Below, piece after piece: positions 5,032 to 5,555 of a stretch of 5,555 nucleotides of DNA. Below the pieces are notes generated by a model. The model did no database searches. It saw only the letters and a program-made list of their open reading frames with translations, and was not told where the DNA came from. The position numbers were made by a program, and so were the translations under genes. The DNA comes from Caldifarciminota bacterium (lineage in GTDB: Bacteria > WOR-3 > Hydrothermia > UBA1063 > CAJXJZ01). How positions within the stretch are numbered: position 1 is the stretch's first letter; each line of letters begins with the position of its first letter. The DNA is taken from the NCBI GenBank assembly GCA_027073945.1, contig JALTEL010000618.1, forward strand, positions 1-5,555, read 5' to 3'.

Positions 5032-5555
5032 GTTGAAAAAATCCATATACTTCGTCGAGAGAGACCTGAAACTCCTGCTGAGTTACCGCTTTGCATTTGT
5101 CATGATGTTTTCAAGCGTATTTTTCAATCTCATATATATGGTGCTCTTCGGTTCAATGTTTGGAACAAACACGCCAGCAGCTATAAAACCGTACGGAACA
5201 AACTACATCTCATACATTCTCGTAGGGTCTGTCGGTTGGAGTTTCATGTGGAGCATAGCCGGAGCAACATCCTCGGCTTTGAGAAACGAAATGCTGCTTG
5301 GTACCTTTGAGTCCATACTACTTACCGGTACAGAATTGCCAACGATGATGGTGGCATATATGATATTTGGCTCACTTTTTGGCCTGATCTCAATGGGAGT
5401 AATCGTATTGGTCGGAATAGCCATTCTCGGGGTATCCGCCCTATCCGGGGCAGGGTTAGCTACCTGGGCACTCTTCGGCATATCCATAGCGATGATGGGA
5501 GGGCTGGGCATGGTGTTCGGAGGATTGACTATCTGGGTAAAAAACATTGGACAGG
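5006..5555 (+). CDS. ABC-2-type transporter permease, N-terminal part (runs off the right edge)
   Basis: The first 183 residues of a membrane permease; the frame stays open to the window end. The start ATG at 5006 has GAGAGGGG (4993-5000) five bases ahead; an internal ATG at 5024 is less likely. After a short cytoplasmic N-terminus (MKKAQIMGELKKSIYFVERD), hydrophobic segments lie at about 27-53, 68-91, 112-141 and 149-177. Between segments 2 and 3 is the cytoplasmic loop SSALRNEMLLGTFESILLTG with the E-x3-GT(F/L)E pattern typical of ABC-2 permeases, the part that contacts the ATPase. A full member would have about six helices and 240-280 residues, so roughly one third is missing. It pairs with the ATPase encoded immediately before it as an exporter. 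Whether later genes (a second permease, protease) follow cannot be seen. Confidence 0.92.
   Translation, partial: MKKAQIMGELKKSIYFVERDLKLLLSYRFAFVMMFSSVFFNLIYMVLFGSMFGTNTPAAIKPYGTNYISYILVGSVGWSFMWSIAGATSSALRNEMLLGTFESILLTGTELPTMMVAYMIFGSLFGLISMGVIVLVGIAILGVSALSGAGLATWALFGISIAMMGGLGMVFGGLTIWVKNIGQ

Overview
The window looks archaeal. Both leftward genes with a visible promoter carry the same TATA-type box (TTTAAATA) a short distance before the start codon. Shine-Dalgarno sites are of the GGTG/GGAGG type with very short leaders. The gene set (Ras/Rab-like GTPase, V4R-domain protein, ribbon-helix-helix-like protein, RimK/MvdD-like ATP-grasp enzymes) also fits Archaea. A euryarchaeal or Thermoplasmatota-type host is my guess; the sequence alone does not fix the lineage.

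Left part, minus strand. Positions 66 to 1 hold the first 22 codons of a metallo-beta-lactamase-fold hydrolase with its own TATA box at 96-103. A gap of about 217 bases with short direct repeats separates it from a tight three-gene operon read from 1524 down to 284. Its order is a small ribbon-helix-helix-like protein, a 177-residue Rab/Ras-like GTPase, then a V4R-domain protein. Consecutive genes overlap by 8 bases (for the last pair this holds with the GTG start I prefer), so translation is probably coupled. A TATA box at 1560-1567 drives the operon. A perfect 7-bp inverted repeat at 1582-1601, just upstream of that box, is a candidate operator. V4R is related to the Bet3 subunit of eukaryotic TRAPP, which acts on Rab GTPases, so this pairing is notable.

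Right part, plus strand. A second transcription unit starts near 1735-1771 and runs off the window end. It holds a 93-residue hydrophilic orphan protein, two different ATP-grasp ligases, an ABC-2-type ATPase and the start of an ABC-2 permease. The junctions are a 1-base TAATG overlap, a 21-base gap, a 16-base gap and a 26-base overlap. This layout parallels graspetide (omega-ester/amide RiPP) clusters such as microviridin: precursor, two ATP-grasp ligases, ABC exporter. The best candidate for an undescribed system is therefore an archaeal ATP-grasp-modified peptide cluster with the 1771-2052 product as precursor. The enzymes and transporter are well supported; the precursor role is inferred from position, because no known leader or core motif is visible.

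The two units diverge from a shared 246-base intergenic region (1525-1770) in which I see no gene. By eye the right unit is richer in A+T than the left operon, consistent with, but not proof of, separate origins.
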